The notes below the pieces were generated by a model. The model saw nothing but the letters and a program-made list of their open reading frames with translations, was not told the origin of the DNA and did not search any database. A program made the translations under genes and the position numbers. From an uncultured Prevotella sp. (lineage in GTDB: Bacteria; Bacteroidota; Bacteroidia; Bacteroidales; Bacteroidaceae), in assembly GCA_934254985.1 (NCBI GenBank), contig CAKQMS010000008.1, positions 1 to 64,000 of the forward strand: 64,000 nucleotides of DNA, written 5' to 3'. Below are positions 28,284 through 36,412 of the stretch, piece by piece. How positions within the stretch are numbered: the stretch's first letter is position 1; each line of letters begins with the position of its first letter.

Positions 28284-28381
28284 GCGATTATTTTTGTTAA
28301 TTCGGTCGCAATATGTATGTTTTTATCGTTTTTGCAATCGTTTTCACAATAAATACTGTAAAAATCACAATAATTACACAT

Positions 28382-28397
28382 GTTATTGTGCAATAAC
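28382..28397. promoter_or_regulatory. Palindrome GTTATTG-TG-CAATAAC at RNA 2 promoter
   Basis: A perfect 7+7 inverted repeat with a 2-base centre, ending 3 bases before the TACCTTTG box of RNA 2 and covering its -33 region, where no TTTG is found. The position suits a dimeric regulator acting on RNA 2, and perhaps on the divergent glycosidase. Unproven. Confidence 0.4.
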
Positions 28398-28400
28398 TCA

Positions 28401-28408
28401 TACCTTTG
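28401..28408 (+). promoter_or_regulatory. Promoter -7 box of candidate RNA 2
   Basis: TACCTTTG, the same box as RNA 1. No TTTG at the expected -33 position; that space is occupied by the palindrome at 28382-28397. Confidence 0.5.
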
Positions 28409-28535
28409 TACTTGAAAATTAAACTAAACATAGTTCTATCAAAGATAGGTGGAAATGAAACTAGCTCCTAGTCATTAGGTAAATCAATTCATCAGGTAAT
28501 TTTGAGGTAAAAGTTGTTATTTATGGATGACAAGG

Positions 28536-28619
28536 TATAAAAGGTTAGCATGGATAATTAGGTTGAAAAAGGTTAACTGGGATAACTAAGATGAAAAAGG
28601 TTATTAGGGATAACATAGA
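28536..28619 (+). repeat. Three 28-bp tandem repeats within RNA 2
   Basis: Units begin at 28536, 28564 and 28592, each with A(A/T)AA(A)GGTTA, then GG(G)ATAA. Units 2 and 3 differ at only a few positions; a decayed fourth start (GAAAGGTATT) follows at 28621. Confidence 0.75.
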
Positions 28620-28690
28620 AGAGAAAGGTATTAAAAAAACAAACCGTTTTAATTTAATCCTAAAAAACTAAACTATTTGTCCAAAGACAG

Positions 28691-28722
28691 TAAAAGGAGT
28701 CAGATTAGTCTGGCTCCTTTTA
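28691..28722. terminator. Strong bidirectional terminator of RNA 2 and PL11
   Basis: Stem of 14 pairs (TAAAAGGAGTCAGA / TCTGGCTCCTTTTA, one G-T) with a TTAG loop, followed by seven Ts on the plus strand. On the minus strand the A-rich left side gives a weaker T-run after PL11. Confidence 0.85.
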
Positions 28723-28747
28723 TTTTTTTATTTATTCATTTAGATTA

Positions 28748-30592
28748 TTATTTCTTCATTCCCACACCGAGATAGAAACCTGGCTCTGGTGGCTGATTGT
28801 AAGCCACATTCTCGGTAGCTATGCTCAAACGATAAGGAACATCCTGCATCAGGCAAGTGATGCGATGGTCGGTAGGAATATCTGTGGTGTAGAGCTTCAG
28901 CATAGTGCTCTCAGCATCGCGCACCAACACCTCTTCGCGCCAGTCGCCAAAGATGTCGCCACTAAGACAAGGGTTCGACTTGGTGCCGTTGTTGAATCGT
29001 CCATCGAAACGCTTAATAACATTCACCCTGCCTGTTTTCCAATCGTATTTCTGAACTGCCTCGTGGTCGAGAAGTTCGCGAAGCAAGTCGCCATCCCACC
29101 AGATGCCGAAGTTTGTAGACATTCCTCTGCGCTTATTTCCGTCCATAGTAGGCTCTTCGTATTCTGTAGGTCGGATGAGTTCGCCCTTGACATTTCTTAC
29201 GCCTCCGCTATTGGCACTCCACATCTCCAAGCCTTCGTTGGTAGGATCAATATCGGCAGCCATACATCTGCCCACATCAAAGTTGCCCGGAATCTGGAAT
29301 ATAACTTTGCCTGTGGCAGCATCGCGGAAGTCGCTACCATCGCGGCGATTCTCGTGACAGTCCCACACCTGCAACTTATCACTATTAGGATAGAAAGCCA
29401 TCAGGTGCAAGGCGTCGCCATGACCGAAGCCTGTGTTGTAGAGTCCACGACCATCGTGGTCAATAGCCATAGAACCGTATGTTATTTCGTCGCAGCCATC
29501 GCCATCAACATCAGCCACTCTGAGGTTGTGGTTGCCTTGACCAGCATAGCTTGCCCACTCAGGATTGTTGGTGTCGAAGACCCAACGACTGGTTAGATTC
29601 TTTCCATCCCAATCCCAGGCAGCAATAACTGTGCGAGTGTAATATCCACGGCAGAAGAAAGCCGAAGCCTTTTTACCATCGAAATAGCCTACGCCTGCAA
29701 GATAGCGATCAGAGCGGTTAGCGTGGTCGTCGCCCCAGCTGGTAAGAGGTCCGCGACCTGGAATATAGTCGACTGTTTGCATAGCTTCGCCTGTGAGACC
29801 GTTGAAGACAGTAAGATATTCAGGACCATCCATTATTCTTCCCAAGCGGTTGTTTTGCTCATGGCAACGCCAGTCTTTAGAGCCATCACCTATAACATTT
29901 CCCTTGCCATCGATGGTGCCATCGGCAGTCTTCACCATGAGTTCGGCTTTGCCATCGCCATCGAAGTCGTAAGCCATAAACTGGGTGTAGTGGGCTCCTG
30001 CACGAATATTCTTTCCCATATCGATACGCCACAAACGTGTACCATTGAGCTTCAAGCAGTCGAAATACACGTTGCCCGTGTAGCCAGCATGCGCATTATC
30101 ATGTGCATTTGAAGGGTCCCACTTCAGAATAATCTCGTATTCTCCATCGCCATCTACATCTGCCACCGAGCAGTCGTTGGCACTATAAGTGCACACTCTG
30201 CCATCAGGCATAGTAAGGTCGGCAGGCTTCTGAAGCGGAATAGAGATAAAACCCTCTTGGGCATCAGCCTTAAGACAGAACGAGCCATTGCAGCTGCCAC
30301 CTCTAACCTCGTAGGTAGCATCGCCACTAACAGGCTGCTCGTCAACGAAGAAGGTTCCGCCTTTCTTCAGCGCCTTGCTGTTTAGTTTCTTACCATTACG
30401 GTACACATCGAATGCAGCATTTTTGCCATCTTCCGACAGCAATCGCCACGACACAGCCACCTTGCCATTGCTCTTGGTGGCTACAACACCTCTGTTCAGC
30501 TTTTCCATCATGATATTCTTCATATCATAACGTGGTTGGGCAAAGCCCGCCGAACATACTGCGAGTAAGCAGATTGTAGAAAGTAGTTTCAT
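28748..30592 (-). CDS. PL11 rhamnogalacturonan lyase, secreted
   Basis: Cleaves the rhamnogalacturonan I backbone by beta-elimination. The frame extends to 30745, but ATG at 30592 gives a clean signal peptide (MKLLSTICLLAVCSAGFAQ) and mature start 'PRYDMKNIMMEKLNRGVVA', the PL11 N-terminus. Then an Ig-like domain ('VSWRLLSEDGKNAAFDVYRNGKKLNSK') and an eight-bladed propeller with Ca-binding repeats: 'SVADVDGDGEYEIILKWDPSNAHDNA', 'AYDFDGDGKAELMVKTADG' and 'VADVDGDGCDEITYGSMAID'; conserved 'GHGDALHLMAF' and 'GDWREEVLVRDAESTMLKLYTT'. Length 614 aa is standard. It starts downstream of the second 76-bp repeat, which supplies its likely promoter. Confidence 0.95.
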   Translation of the reverse strand: MKLLSTICLLAVCSAGFAQPRYDMKNIMMEKLNRGVVATKSNGKVAVSWRLLSEDGKNAAFDVYRNGKKLNSKALKKGGTFFVDEQPVSGDATYEVRGGSCNGSFCLKADAQEGFISIPLQKPADLTMPDGRVCTYSANDCSVADVDGDGEYEIILKWDPSNAHDNAHAGYTGNVYFDCLKLNGTRLWRIDMGKNIRAGAHYTQFMAYDFDGDGKAELMVKTADGTIDGKGNVIGDGSKDWRCHEQNNRLGRIMDGPEYLTVFNGLTGEAMQTVDYIPGRGPLTSWGDDHANRSDRYLAGVGYFDGKKASAFFCRGYYTRTVIAAWDWDGKNLTSRWVFDTNNPEWASYAGQGNHNLRVADVDGDGCDEITYGSMAIDHDGRGLYNTGFGHGDALHLMAFYPNSDKLQVWDCHENRRDGSDFRDAATGKVIFQIPGNFDVGRCMAADIDPTNEGLEMWSANSGGVRNVKGELIRPTEYEEPTMDGNKRRGMSTNFGIWWDGDLLRELLDHEAVQKYDWKTGRVNVIKRFDGRFNNGTKSNPCLSGDIFGDWREEVLVRDAESTMLKLYTTDIPTDHRITCLMQDVPYRLSIATENVAYNQPPEPGFYLGVGMKK

Positions 30593-30729
30593 AATAAAAT
30601 AGTTATATTGCTTTAGTGAATTTAGTACTTTGTAGAATTGATTCCTTTTTAGAACTGAATAGTCATAATTATTTCGCAATTTGATTATTGCTGATAATAA
30701 TGATAGTTTTAAGTTTTTAAGTTTTACGT

Positions 30730-30805
30730 TGCAAAGATAATGCAAACGAGCGCAATGTAAGCTTGCTTACAAATTGCCGAGTGCAGCTTATCTTCTGCAA
30801 AGATA
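30730..30805 (-). repeat. 76-bp promoter-bearing repeat, copy 2
   Basis: Identical to 25968-26043. Minus-strand TATCTTTG boxes at 30732-30739 and 30798-30805 point towards PL11 (start at 30592), giving a leader of about 130-200 nt. Between it and the DUF3791 gene (30806-30895) nothing else was seen apart from a short palindrome AGCGAGAT-T-ATCTCGCT at 30889-30905 overlapping the end of that gene. Confidence 0.9.
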
Positions 30806-30895
30806 ATCCTTTTATATTTTATAGACAAATGGTTAGGAAAGAAAATATTGAGGGATTCCAAAAATGAAAGACACATTAATGCTATAGTAGCGAGA

Positions 30896-31114
30896 TTATC
30901 TCGCTTTCTCATTCCATATTTCCTCTGCGAGATACTTATCACTACGGCAATGCAAATCAGCAACACCATCTTCCATCAACTGCAGGGTGTCGGAATTATA
31001 AAAAATATCCATTGCCTTATCCAAAGGAACGGAATACATTTTGCTTATTTCTTCAATAATTCGTGCATATTTCGCTTCTAGAATAGCATGGTAGGCTTCA
31101 TCATGTACTGTCAT
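30896..31114 (-). CDS. DUF3791-family small protein (second copy)
   Basis: 72 aa, third gene of a three-gene operon. Contains the DUF3791-like ending 'DTLQLMEDGVADLHCRSDKYLAEEIWNE' after an N-terminal helical part 'YHAILEAKYARIIEEISKMYSVPLDKAMDIFYN'. No signal peptide; probably a small helical, cytoplasmic protein. Its ATG overlaps the stop of the DUF3990 gene by 4 bases (ATGA), indicating translational coupling. It is diverged from the first DUF3791 gene at 31581-31817. Role unknown; an antitoxin or partner of the DUF3990 protein is a reasonable inference from operon structure. Confidence 0.8.
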   Translation of the reverse strand: MTVHDEAYHAILEAKYARIIEEISKMYSVPLDKAMDIFYNSDTLQLMEDGVADLHCRSDKYLAEEIWNEKAR

Positions 31115-31581
31115 AACTTTATGCTTTCCTTATAGATTAAACATTTGTCAATTACTTCCTGTTTTCTTATACAGATTTGATCATTAGGCTTTTCATACAA
31201 CAAACGACGTAAAGCCTCATCCTTAGTTATGTCACCCGCAAAATATAGGTCGATTGTTCGAAAAACTTTATCGTTTGCAATGCCGCCTCTAACCACATCA
31301 TACTCACCTATTTCATTTCCTTTTCTACATTCTGCCACGAAATCAAGCCATTCTTCATTATATGAGTCAAACACTTTTATTTCATAACTACAGTATGATT
31401 CGTCCAATTCATAGACATTGAGCCAAGCTTCATGATAACGACGCACAAAACGCTGCGCATAGTTAACAGCTTGATCACGCAATGTGGTAATATAGAAACC
31501 CTTACCAAAATCTAAGAAATCTCGAGAATGCAAGGTATCAGGATGTTCTACCTTTATTGCAGATGCATGAAATACTTCCAT
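31111..31581 (-). CDS. DUF3990 protein, ADP-ribosyltransferase-like fold
   Basis: 156 aa. Pfam places DUF3990 near the ADP-ribosyltransferase clan. Visible landmarks fit an H-Y-[QE] arrangement: His5 in 'MEVFHAS', Tyr30 in 'DFGKGFYITTLRDQAVNYAQ', and Gln135 in 'KPNDQICIRKQEVID'. Also typical: 'EYDVVRGGIANDKVFRTIDLYFAG' (94-116). It may be an NAD-using toxin modifying a cellular target, or an inactive relative, since Gln replaces the usual Glu. It overlaps both flanking DUF3791 genes (1 and 4 bases), so the three are made together. No phage or secretion signals nearby. Confidence 0.82.
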   Translation of the reverse strand: MEVFHASAIKVEHPDTLHSRDFLDFGKGFYITTLRDQAVNYAQRFVRRYHEAWLNVYELDESYCSYEIKVFDSYNEEWLDFVAECRKGNEIGEYDVVRGGIANDKVFRTIDLYFAGDITKDEALRRLLYEKPNDQICIRKQEVIDKCLIYKESIKL

Positions 31582-31817
31582 TATACCAATACTCCTTTCT
31601 CTTTCATAAACTCGGTAAGATCTTCCATTAAATATTCTTTGCCAAAAGTATGCAATACATCATAACTCGGTATGATGTAGTCCATTAGTATGCCCGAAGT
31701 TTTAAGACGCTGATAAACATCTTGAGACTTAAGCCCAAGCCTACGTGCCAAATTGCCAACACAATATGTCACAAAATCAACATCCTGCGATTTTATATTT
31801 GTTGTTGCTACATCCAT
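31581..31817 (-). CDS. DUF3791-family small protein (first copy)
   Basis: 78 aa, first gene of the three-gene operon. 'QDVDFVTYCVGNLARRLGLKSQDVYQRLKTSGILMDYIIPSYDVLHTFGKEYLMEDLTEFMKEKGV' is the full DUF3791 pattern: helix, Y/F-x-x-Y-C, a helix-turn-helix-sized middle, then 'LHTxGxEYLxEDL'. Could bind DNA or a protein partner. Stop and next start overlap as TAATG. Its promoter is not clear; the 158-bp gap to glnN holds the divergent glnN promoter. Confidence 0.82.
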   Translation of the reverse strand: MDVATTNIKSQDVDFVTYCVGNLARRLGLKSQDVYQRLKTSGILMDYIIPSYDVLHTFGKEYLMEDLTEFMKEKGVLV

Positions 31818-31904
31818 ATTCTTCTATTTTTGTACATTTAGACATAAAATCATGCGGTAAACTTACAACATTTTCTCGAAATAGCCAAGAAAATACCCTT
31901 TTTC

Positions 31905-31935
31905 TTTGTCATATCTTCAAATTATAGTAATTTTG
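31905..31935 (+). promoter_or_regulatory. Promoter of glnN
   Basis: TTTG at 31905-31908 and TAATTTTG at 31928-31935, spaced by exactly 19 bases. The leader to the ATG at 31975 is about 35 nt. Confidence 0.65.
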
Positions 31936-31974
31936 CAACCACAAACTTAAAATAAATACCAATTAGAAGGAATA

Positions 31975-34164
31975 ATGGCGAATTTAAGATTCGAAGTTGT
32001 AGCCGAGGCTTTCAAGAAAAGACCCGTCGACGTTCTCGCACCATTGGAGCGACCATCACAGTATTATGGTAAATATGTCTTCAACCGTGCCAAGATGTAC
32101 AAATACCTGCCAGCCGATGTTTATGCAAAACTCATCGACGTTATGGATAATGGTATTCGTCTTGACCGTTCTATTGCTGACGCAGTAGCACGTGGCATGC
32201 GACAATGGGCAGAAGAGAATGGAGTTACACACTACACTCACTGGTTCCAACCTCTGAACGAGGGTACTGCCGAAAAGCACGACGCTTTCATCGAGCACGA
32301 TGGCAAGGGTGGAATGATAGAGGAATTCTCTGGAAAACTACTCATGCAGCAGGAACCTGATGCTTCAAGTTTCCCTTCGGGCGGTATCCGCAACACCTTC
32401 GAGGCTCGTGGATATTCGGCTTGGGACCCTACATCGCCTGTATTCATCATCGACGACACTCTTTGTATCCCTACCATCTTTATCTCGTATACTGGCGAGG
32501 CGCTTGACTACAAGGCTCCGCTGCTTCGTTCGCTTCATGCTGTGAACGTGGCTGCCACAGAGGTGTGCCACTATTTCTATCCTGACGTGAAGAAGGTGCA
32601 GACAAACCTTGGATGGGAACAAGAATACTTCCTCGTTGACGAAAGCTTGTATTCAGCTCGTCCAGACCTTATGCTTACTGGTCGAACTCTTATGGGACAC
32701 GACTCAGCAAAGAATCAGCAGATGGACGACCACTACTTCGGAACTATCCCTGAGCGTGTGCAGGCTTTCATGAAAGACCTTGAGATACAGGCTCTTGAAC
32801 TTGGTATTCCTTGCAAAACTCGCCACAACGAGGTTGCACCAAACCAGTTTGAGCTTGCTCCTATTTATGAGGAGTGCAACTTGGCTGTAGACCACAACAT
32901 GCTCCTGATGAGCCTTATGCGCAAGGTTGCTCACAAGCATGGCTTCCGCATGTTGCTCCACGAAAAGCCTTTTGCAGGCATCAATGGTTCGGGTAAGCAC
33001 AACAACTGGAGCTTGGTTACAGATACTGGCGTATTGCTTCATGCAGCAAGCAAGAATGGCGAAGACAACCTCCGCTTCGTAGTATTCATCGTTGAAACCC
33101 TTATGGCTGTTTATCGCCACAACGGATTGCTCAAAGCATCTGTGATGAGTGCCACAAACGACCATCGTCTTGGTGCCAACGAGGCTCCTCCTGCTATTAT
33201 TTCAAGCTTCCTTGGTAAGCAGCTCAGCGACTTGCTCGACCATATCGAGAAGGCTGACAAAGACGAACTCTTCAATCTTGCTGGCAAGCAGGGTATGAAA
33301 CTCGATATTCCAGAGATTCCTGAATTGCTCATCGATAATACCGACCGCAACCGCACATCGCCTTTCGCATTTACCGGTAACAGATTCGAATTCCGTGCCG
33401 TAGGTTCTGAGGCAAACTGTGCAAGCGCTATGATAGTGCTCAATACCGCTATGGCAGAGGCTCTCAACAACTTCAAGAGTCGCGTAGACGCTCTCATCGC
33501 TAAGGGCGAGGACCAGACAAGCGCCATCATCGATATTGTTCGCGAAGACATCCTCACTTGCAAAGCCATCCGCTTCGACGGTAATGGATATAGCGACGAA
33601 TGGAAAGAGGAAGCTAAGAAGCGCGGTCTCGACTGCGAGGCTTGCTGCCCTAAGTGCTTCGACCGCTATCTCGACAAAGAGAGCATCGCTATGTTCGAGT
33701 CGATGAACGTGATGAAGGAAAACGAGCTTAAAGCACGCAACGAGGTGAAATGGGAAACATACACCAAGAAGGTGCAGATAGAAGCTCGCGTGATGGGCGA
33801 CCTCTCGATGAACCATATCATACCTGTTGCCACCCACTATCAGAGCCGCTTGGCTAAGAATGTAGAAGGCATGATGAATGTGTTTGGAGCTGAAGAGGGA
33901 AAGAGCCTAACAGCTCGCAACGTGAAGATTATCAAGGAGATTGCAGAGCGCACTCAGAGCATCGAAACACTCGTAGAAGAATTGGTAGAGGCAAGAAAGA
34001 AGGCTAACGTAATAGAGAGCGAGCGCGAAAAAGCTATTGCTTACCACGACACCGTGGTGCCAAAGATGGAGGCCATTCGCTACCAAATAGATAAGCTCGA
34101 GCTTATCGTTGCCGACGAGCTCTGGACATTGCCTAAATATCGTGAACTATTGTTCATTAGATAA
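31975..34164 (+). CDS. glnN: Type III glutamine synthetase GlnN
   Basis: Makes glutamine from glutamate, ammonia and ATP; the GSIII form is typical of Bacteroidetes and works as a double-ring dodecamer of ~80-kDa subunits. 729 aa matches. Motifs: 'FQPLNEGTAEKHDAFI', 'GGMIEEFSGKLLMQQEPDASSFPSGG', 'GWEQEYFLVD' (metal Glu), 'RHNEVAPNQFELAPIYEECNLAVDHNMLLM', 'HEKPFAGINGSGKHNNWSL' and 'NDHRLGANEAPPAIIS'. Cytoplasmic. Monocistronic, with its own promoter and, 226 bases after the stop, a terminator at 34391. Confidence 0.97.
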   Translation: MANLRFEVVAEAFKKRPVDVLAPLERPSQYYGKYVFNRAKMYKYLPADVYAKLIDVMDNGIRLDRSIADAVARGMRQWAEENGVTHYTHWFQPLNEGTAEKHDAFIEHDGKGGMIEEFSGKLLMQQEPDASSFPSGGIRNTFEARGYSAWDPTSPVFIIDDTLCIPTIFISYTGEALDYKAPLLRSLHAVNVAATEVCHYFYPDVKKVQTNLGWEQEYFLVDESLYSARPDLMLTGRTLMGHDSAKNQQMDDHYFGTIPERVQAFMKDLEIQALELGIPCKTRHNEVAPNQFELAPIYEECNLAVDHNMLLMSLMRKVAHKHGFRMLLHEKPFAGINGSGKHNNWSLVTDTGVLLHAASKNGEDNLRFVVFIVETLMAVYRHNGLLKASVMSATNDHRLGANEAPPAIISSFLGKQLSDLLDHIEKADKDELFNLAGKQGMKLDIPEIPELLIDNTDRNRTSPFAFTGNRFEFRAVGSEANCASAMIVLNTAMAEALNNFKSRVDALIAKGEDQTSAIIDIVREDILTCKAIRFDGNGYSDEWKEEAKKRGLDCEACCPKCFDRYLDKESIAMFESMNVMKENELKARNEVKWETYTKKVQIEARVMGDLSMNHIIPVATHYQSRLAKNVEGMMNVFGAEEGKSLTARNVKIIKEIAERTQSIETLVEELVEARKKANVIESEREKAIAYHDTVVPKMEAIRYQIDKLELIVADELWTLPKYRELLFIR

Positions 34165-34186
34165 TATTACTCAACTTTCGCAAATG

Positions 34187-34322
34187 TGGAAGTTAAGGAA
34201 TTTAAAGAAGTTAGAGAAGTTAAAGCCATATGCTTTATAGCTAAATATACAACTAAAAAGGCTATTGGCTATAACTTCTAACGACCGAAGGGAGTGATAA
34301 CTTCTTTAACTACTATAACTTC
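34187..34322. repeat. GAAGTTAAAG simple repeats with inverted counterpart after glnN
   Basis: The 325-bp gap after glnN holds GGAAGTTA/GAAGTTA units at 34187-34226 and complementary TAACTTC units at 34270-34322, so the transcript could fold on itself. The same low-complexity type occurs before purE. No gene here. Confidence 0.6.
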
Positions 34323-34390
34323 CGTACATGCGAAACTTCAGTAATATTACATTAAGGATAATATACTCTTAGGAGCATAGATATAGAATT

Positions 34391-34417
34391 AAACCAGCCT
34401 TCATGGCTGGTTTTTTT
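34391..34417 (+). terminator. Terminator after glnN
   Basis: AAACCAGCC-TTCAT-GGCTGGTTT stem-loop followed by TTTT. It is 226 bp after the glnN stop and just before the FKBP promoter. Confidence 0.85.
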
Positions 34418-34450
34418 ATCACTATCCATGAAAGAATGCGAAGAAAATAC

Positions 34451-34458
34451 TATCTTTG
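34451..34458 (+). promoter_or_regulatory. Candidate -7 box for the FKBP gene
   Basis: TATCTTTG, 31 bases before the ATG at 34489. Confidence 0.5.
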
Positions 34459-34488
34459 CAAAAAACAAAACAACAAAACAGATAATAA

Positions 34489-34890
34489 ATGGCTAACAAG
34501 AAAGAATATGCTCTTGCCAACAAGCAATGGCTCGAGGAAAAAGCTAAGGAAGAGGGCGTGAAGGCTCTTCCACGTGGTATTTATTATAAGGTGGTGGCTG
34601 AAGGTAAAGCCGACGGCAAACACCCTACCCGACGCAGCATCGTTACTGCCCACTATACAGGATGGACCATCAATGGCAAGAAATTCGACTCTTCGCGTGG
34701 CGGCACTCCTGTTGCCTTCCGCCTGTCTGACTTGATAGAGGGATGGATAATAGCTATGCAGCAGATGTGCGTAGGCGACAAGTGGGAAGTTTATATTCCT
34801 GCAGAAGTGGGATACGGCAAATTCTCACAGCCAGGCATTCCTGGCGGTTCTACATTGATATTCGAAATAGAATTGCTGGGAATAGCATAA
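34489..34890 (+). CDS. FKBP-type peptidyl-prolyl isomerase, cytoplasmic
   Basis: Catalyses cis-trans isomerisation of proline bonds. 133 aa: a basic helical N-terminus (residues 1-25) without signal peptide, then a full FKBP domain: 'GIYYKVVAEGKADGKHPTRRSIVTAHYTGWTINGKKFDSS', 'LIEGWIIAMQQMCVGDKWEVYIPAEVGYG' and 'IPGGSTLIFEIELLGI'. The active-site aromatic and Asp residues (Y, F, D in 'HYTG...KFDSS') are present. It has its own promoter; the phosphatase gene follows 73 bp later. Confidence 0.93.
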   Translation: MANKKEYALANKQWLEEKAKEEGVKALPRGIYYKVVAEGKADGKHPTRRSIVTAHYTGWTINGKKFDSSRGGTPVAFRLSDLIEGWIIAMQQMCVGDKWEVYIPAEVGYGKFSQPGIPGGSTLIFEIELLGIA

Positions 34891-34963
34891 TCATGCAACC
34901 GTAAAAGGTAAACTTCCATAATATCCAAAAAACATAAAATAAACTTTCATCATAATAGAAAAA

Positions 34964-36244
34964 ATGAAAAAACTATTTTTTATCATCCCTGCTCTCATGC
35001 TGGCGCTTACTGCAACGGCTCAGCAAGCACGCAAAGATTTCAAACGCGACATCACTCTGTCTGCAAGCAACTATGTAGCCTACCCTGGACCACAGAAGGC
35101 GCTCACTCCAGCACCTAAGGGCTACACACCTTATTATATTAGTCACTACGGACGCCACGGCTCACGCTATCTTATTGGCACTAACGACTACGAGCGTCCT
35201 TACGACATGCTGCTGAAAGCTCAAAAGCAAGGCATGCTGACAGCAAAGGGCGAGGAAACTCTCTCTAAGATAAAGACTATAAAGGACGAGGCTTGGAAGC
35301 GCGATGGAGAACTGACTCTTCGTGGCGCTGAGCAACATCGTGGCATTGCCAAGCGAATGTACGAGCGTTTCCCTGAAGTTTTCAAGGGTGATGTTAGAGT
35401 GGATGCTAAGTCTACCATAGTGATTCGTTGCATACTCTCTATGGAGAATGCGCTTCAGCAGCTCAAAGCCATGAACCCTAAGCTCGACATTCGTCACGAT
35501 GCCAGCGAGCACGATATGTGGTACATGAACTTCGACGACAAACAACTTTTCTCAAAGCGAATGCCTAAGGAGGCTAAAGAGGCTTACGACGCCTTCTCTA
35601 AAAAGCATGAAAACTATGAGAAAACTATGCGAAAGATATTTAACAACGAAACCTACTGGCGCGACAGCATAGACGCTTCATGGCTTGGCGACAGATTGTT
35701 TAAGCTTGCCAGCAATATGCAGAGCACAGAATTGCGCCACACCATTTCGCTCTACGATCTATTTGATGAAGACCAGATCTACGACTTCTGGCTTCGCAAT
35801 AATGCATGGTGGTACATCAACTATGGTCCATCGCCTCTCAATGGCGGAACTCAGCCTTACAGCCAGCGTAACCTCTTGAAAATGATTATCCATGAGGCAG
35901 ACAGCTGTTTGAAGCTCAAGGCGCCTGGCGCCACTCTCCGCTATGGCCACGACACTATGGTAATGCCGCTCACCTGTCTGCTAAACATCAATGGTACAGG
36001 CAAGCAGATTGCCGACCTCGAACAAATCGACGACGAGGGATGGAACAACTATCGCATTTTCCCTATGGCTTGCAATCTGCAGTTCGTATTCTATCGCAAA
36101 GCAGGGTCAGAAGATATTATTTTCAAGCTTCTTGACAATGAAGACGAAGCTACGCTACCTATAAAATCAGATATCGCTCCGTACTATCATTGGAATGATT
36201 TCAAGAACTATTGCAACGAGATTTTATCTAAATACGAAGAATAA
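34964..36244 (+). CDS. Secreted histidine phosphatase (MINPP/phytase-like)
   Basis: Branch 2 histidine acid phosphatase, probably releasing phosphate from phytate or other inositol phosphates, as known for Bacteroides MINPP. Signal peptide 'MKKLFFIIPALMLALTATAQ'. The catalytic loop is 'YISHYGRHGSRYL' (RHGxR, nucleophilic His), with 'LTLRGAEQHRGIAKRMYERFPEVF' and a C-terminal 'LRYGHDTMVMPLTCLL' (HD proton donor region). 426 aa equals the size of characterised Bacteroides MINPP enzymes. Periplasmic or exported. Confidence 0.9.
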   Translation: MKKLFFIIPALMLALTATAQQARKDFKRDITLSASNYVAYPGPQKALTPAPKGYTPYYISHYGRHGSRYLIGTNDYERPYDMLLKAQKQGMLTAKGEETLSKIKTIKDEAWKRDGELTLRGAEQHRGIAKRMYERFPEVFKGDVRVDAKSTIVIRCILSMENALQQLKAMNPKLDIRHDASEHDMWYMNFDDKQLFSKRMPKEAKEAYDAFSKKHENYEKTMRKIFNNETYWRDSIDASWLGDRLFKLASNMQSTELRHTISLYDLFDEDQIYDFWLRNNAWWYINYGPSPLNGGTQPYSQRNLLKMIIHEADSCLKLKAPGATLRYGHDTMVMPLTCLLNINGTGKQIADLEQIDDEGWNNYRIFPMACNLQFVFYRKAGSEDIIFKLLDNEDEATLPIKSDIAPYYHWNDFKNYCNEILSKYEE

Positions 36245-36364
36245 AAGTTCGAAATAACGGGCAAAACTGGCTATTATTGGCTCAAAAGTTCCCTATCTTT
36301 GTTCTAAACTTCGTTTTATGAACTTTTTCTCGAAGAAAAGTTTCGCTGTTACAGATAAATCACA

Positions 36365-36372
36365 TACCTTTG
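36365..36372 (+). promoter_or_regulatory. Candidate -7 box for the outer-membrane protein gene
   Basis: TACCTTTG 41 bases before the ATG at 36413. Together with the strong terminator at 37020 it defines a monocistronic unit. Confidence 0.55.
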
Positions 36373-36412
36373 CAGCCGATAACAAACAAACAAGTAATTT
36401 AAGGAAAAGATT

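Larger units (their letters stand above)
28414..28729 (+). ncRNA. Candidate non-coding RNA 2 (~315 nt)
   Basis: The 550-bp gap between the six-hairpin glycosidase and PL11 has a plus-strand promoter, no credible ORF, and a strong terminator. TAGTCATTAGGTAAA (28469-28483) differs by one base from the block in RNA 1 and lies about the same distance (61 vs 55 nt) after the -7 box. The middle contains three 28-nt tandem repeats with AAAGGTTA...GGATAA. It ends convergent with PL11 at a shared terminator. Both flanking genes are on the other strand, so it is not the leader of a gene. Function unknown; a regulatory RNA for the pectin genes is a guess. Confidence 0.5.
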
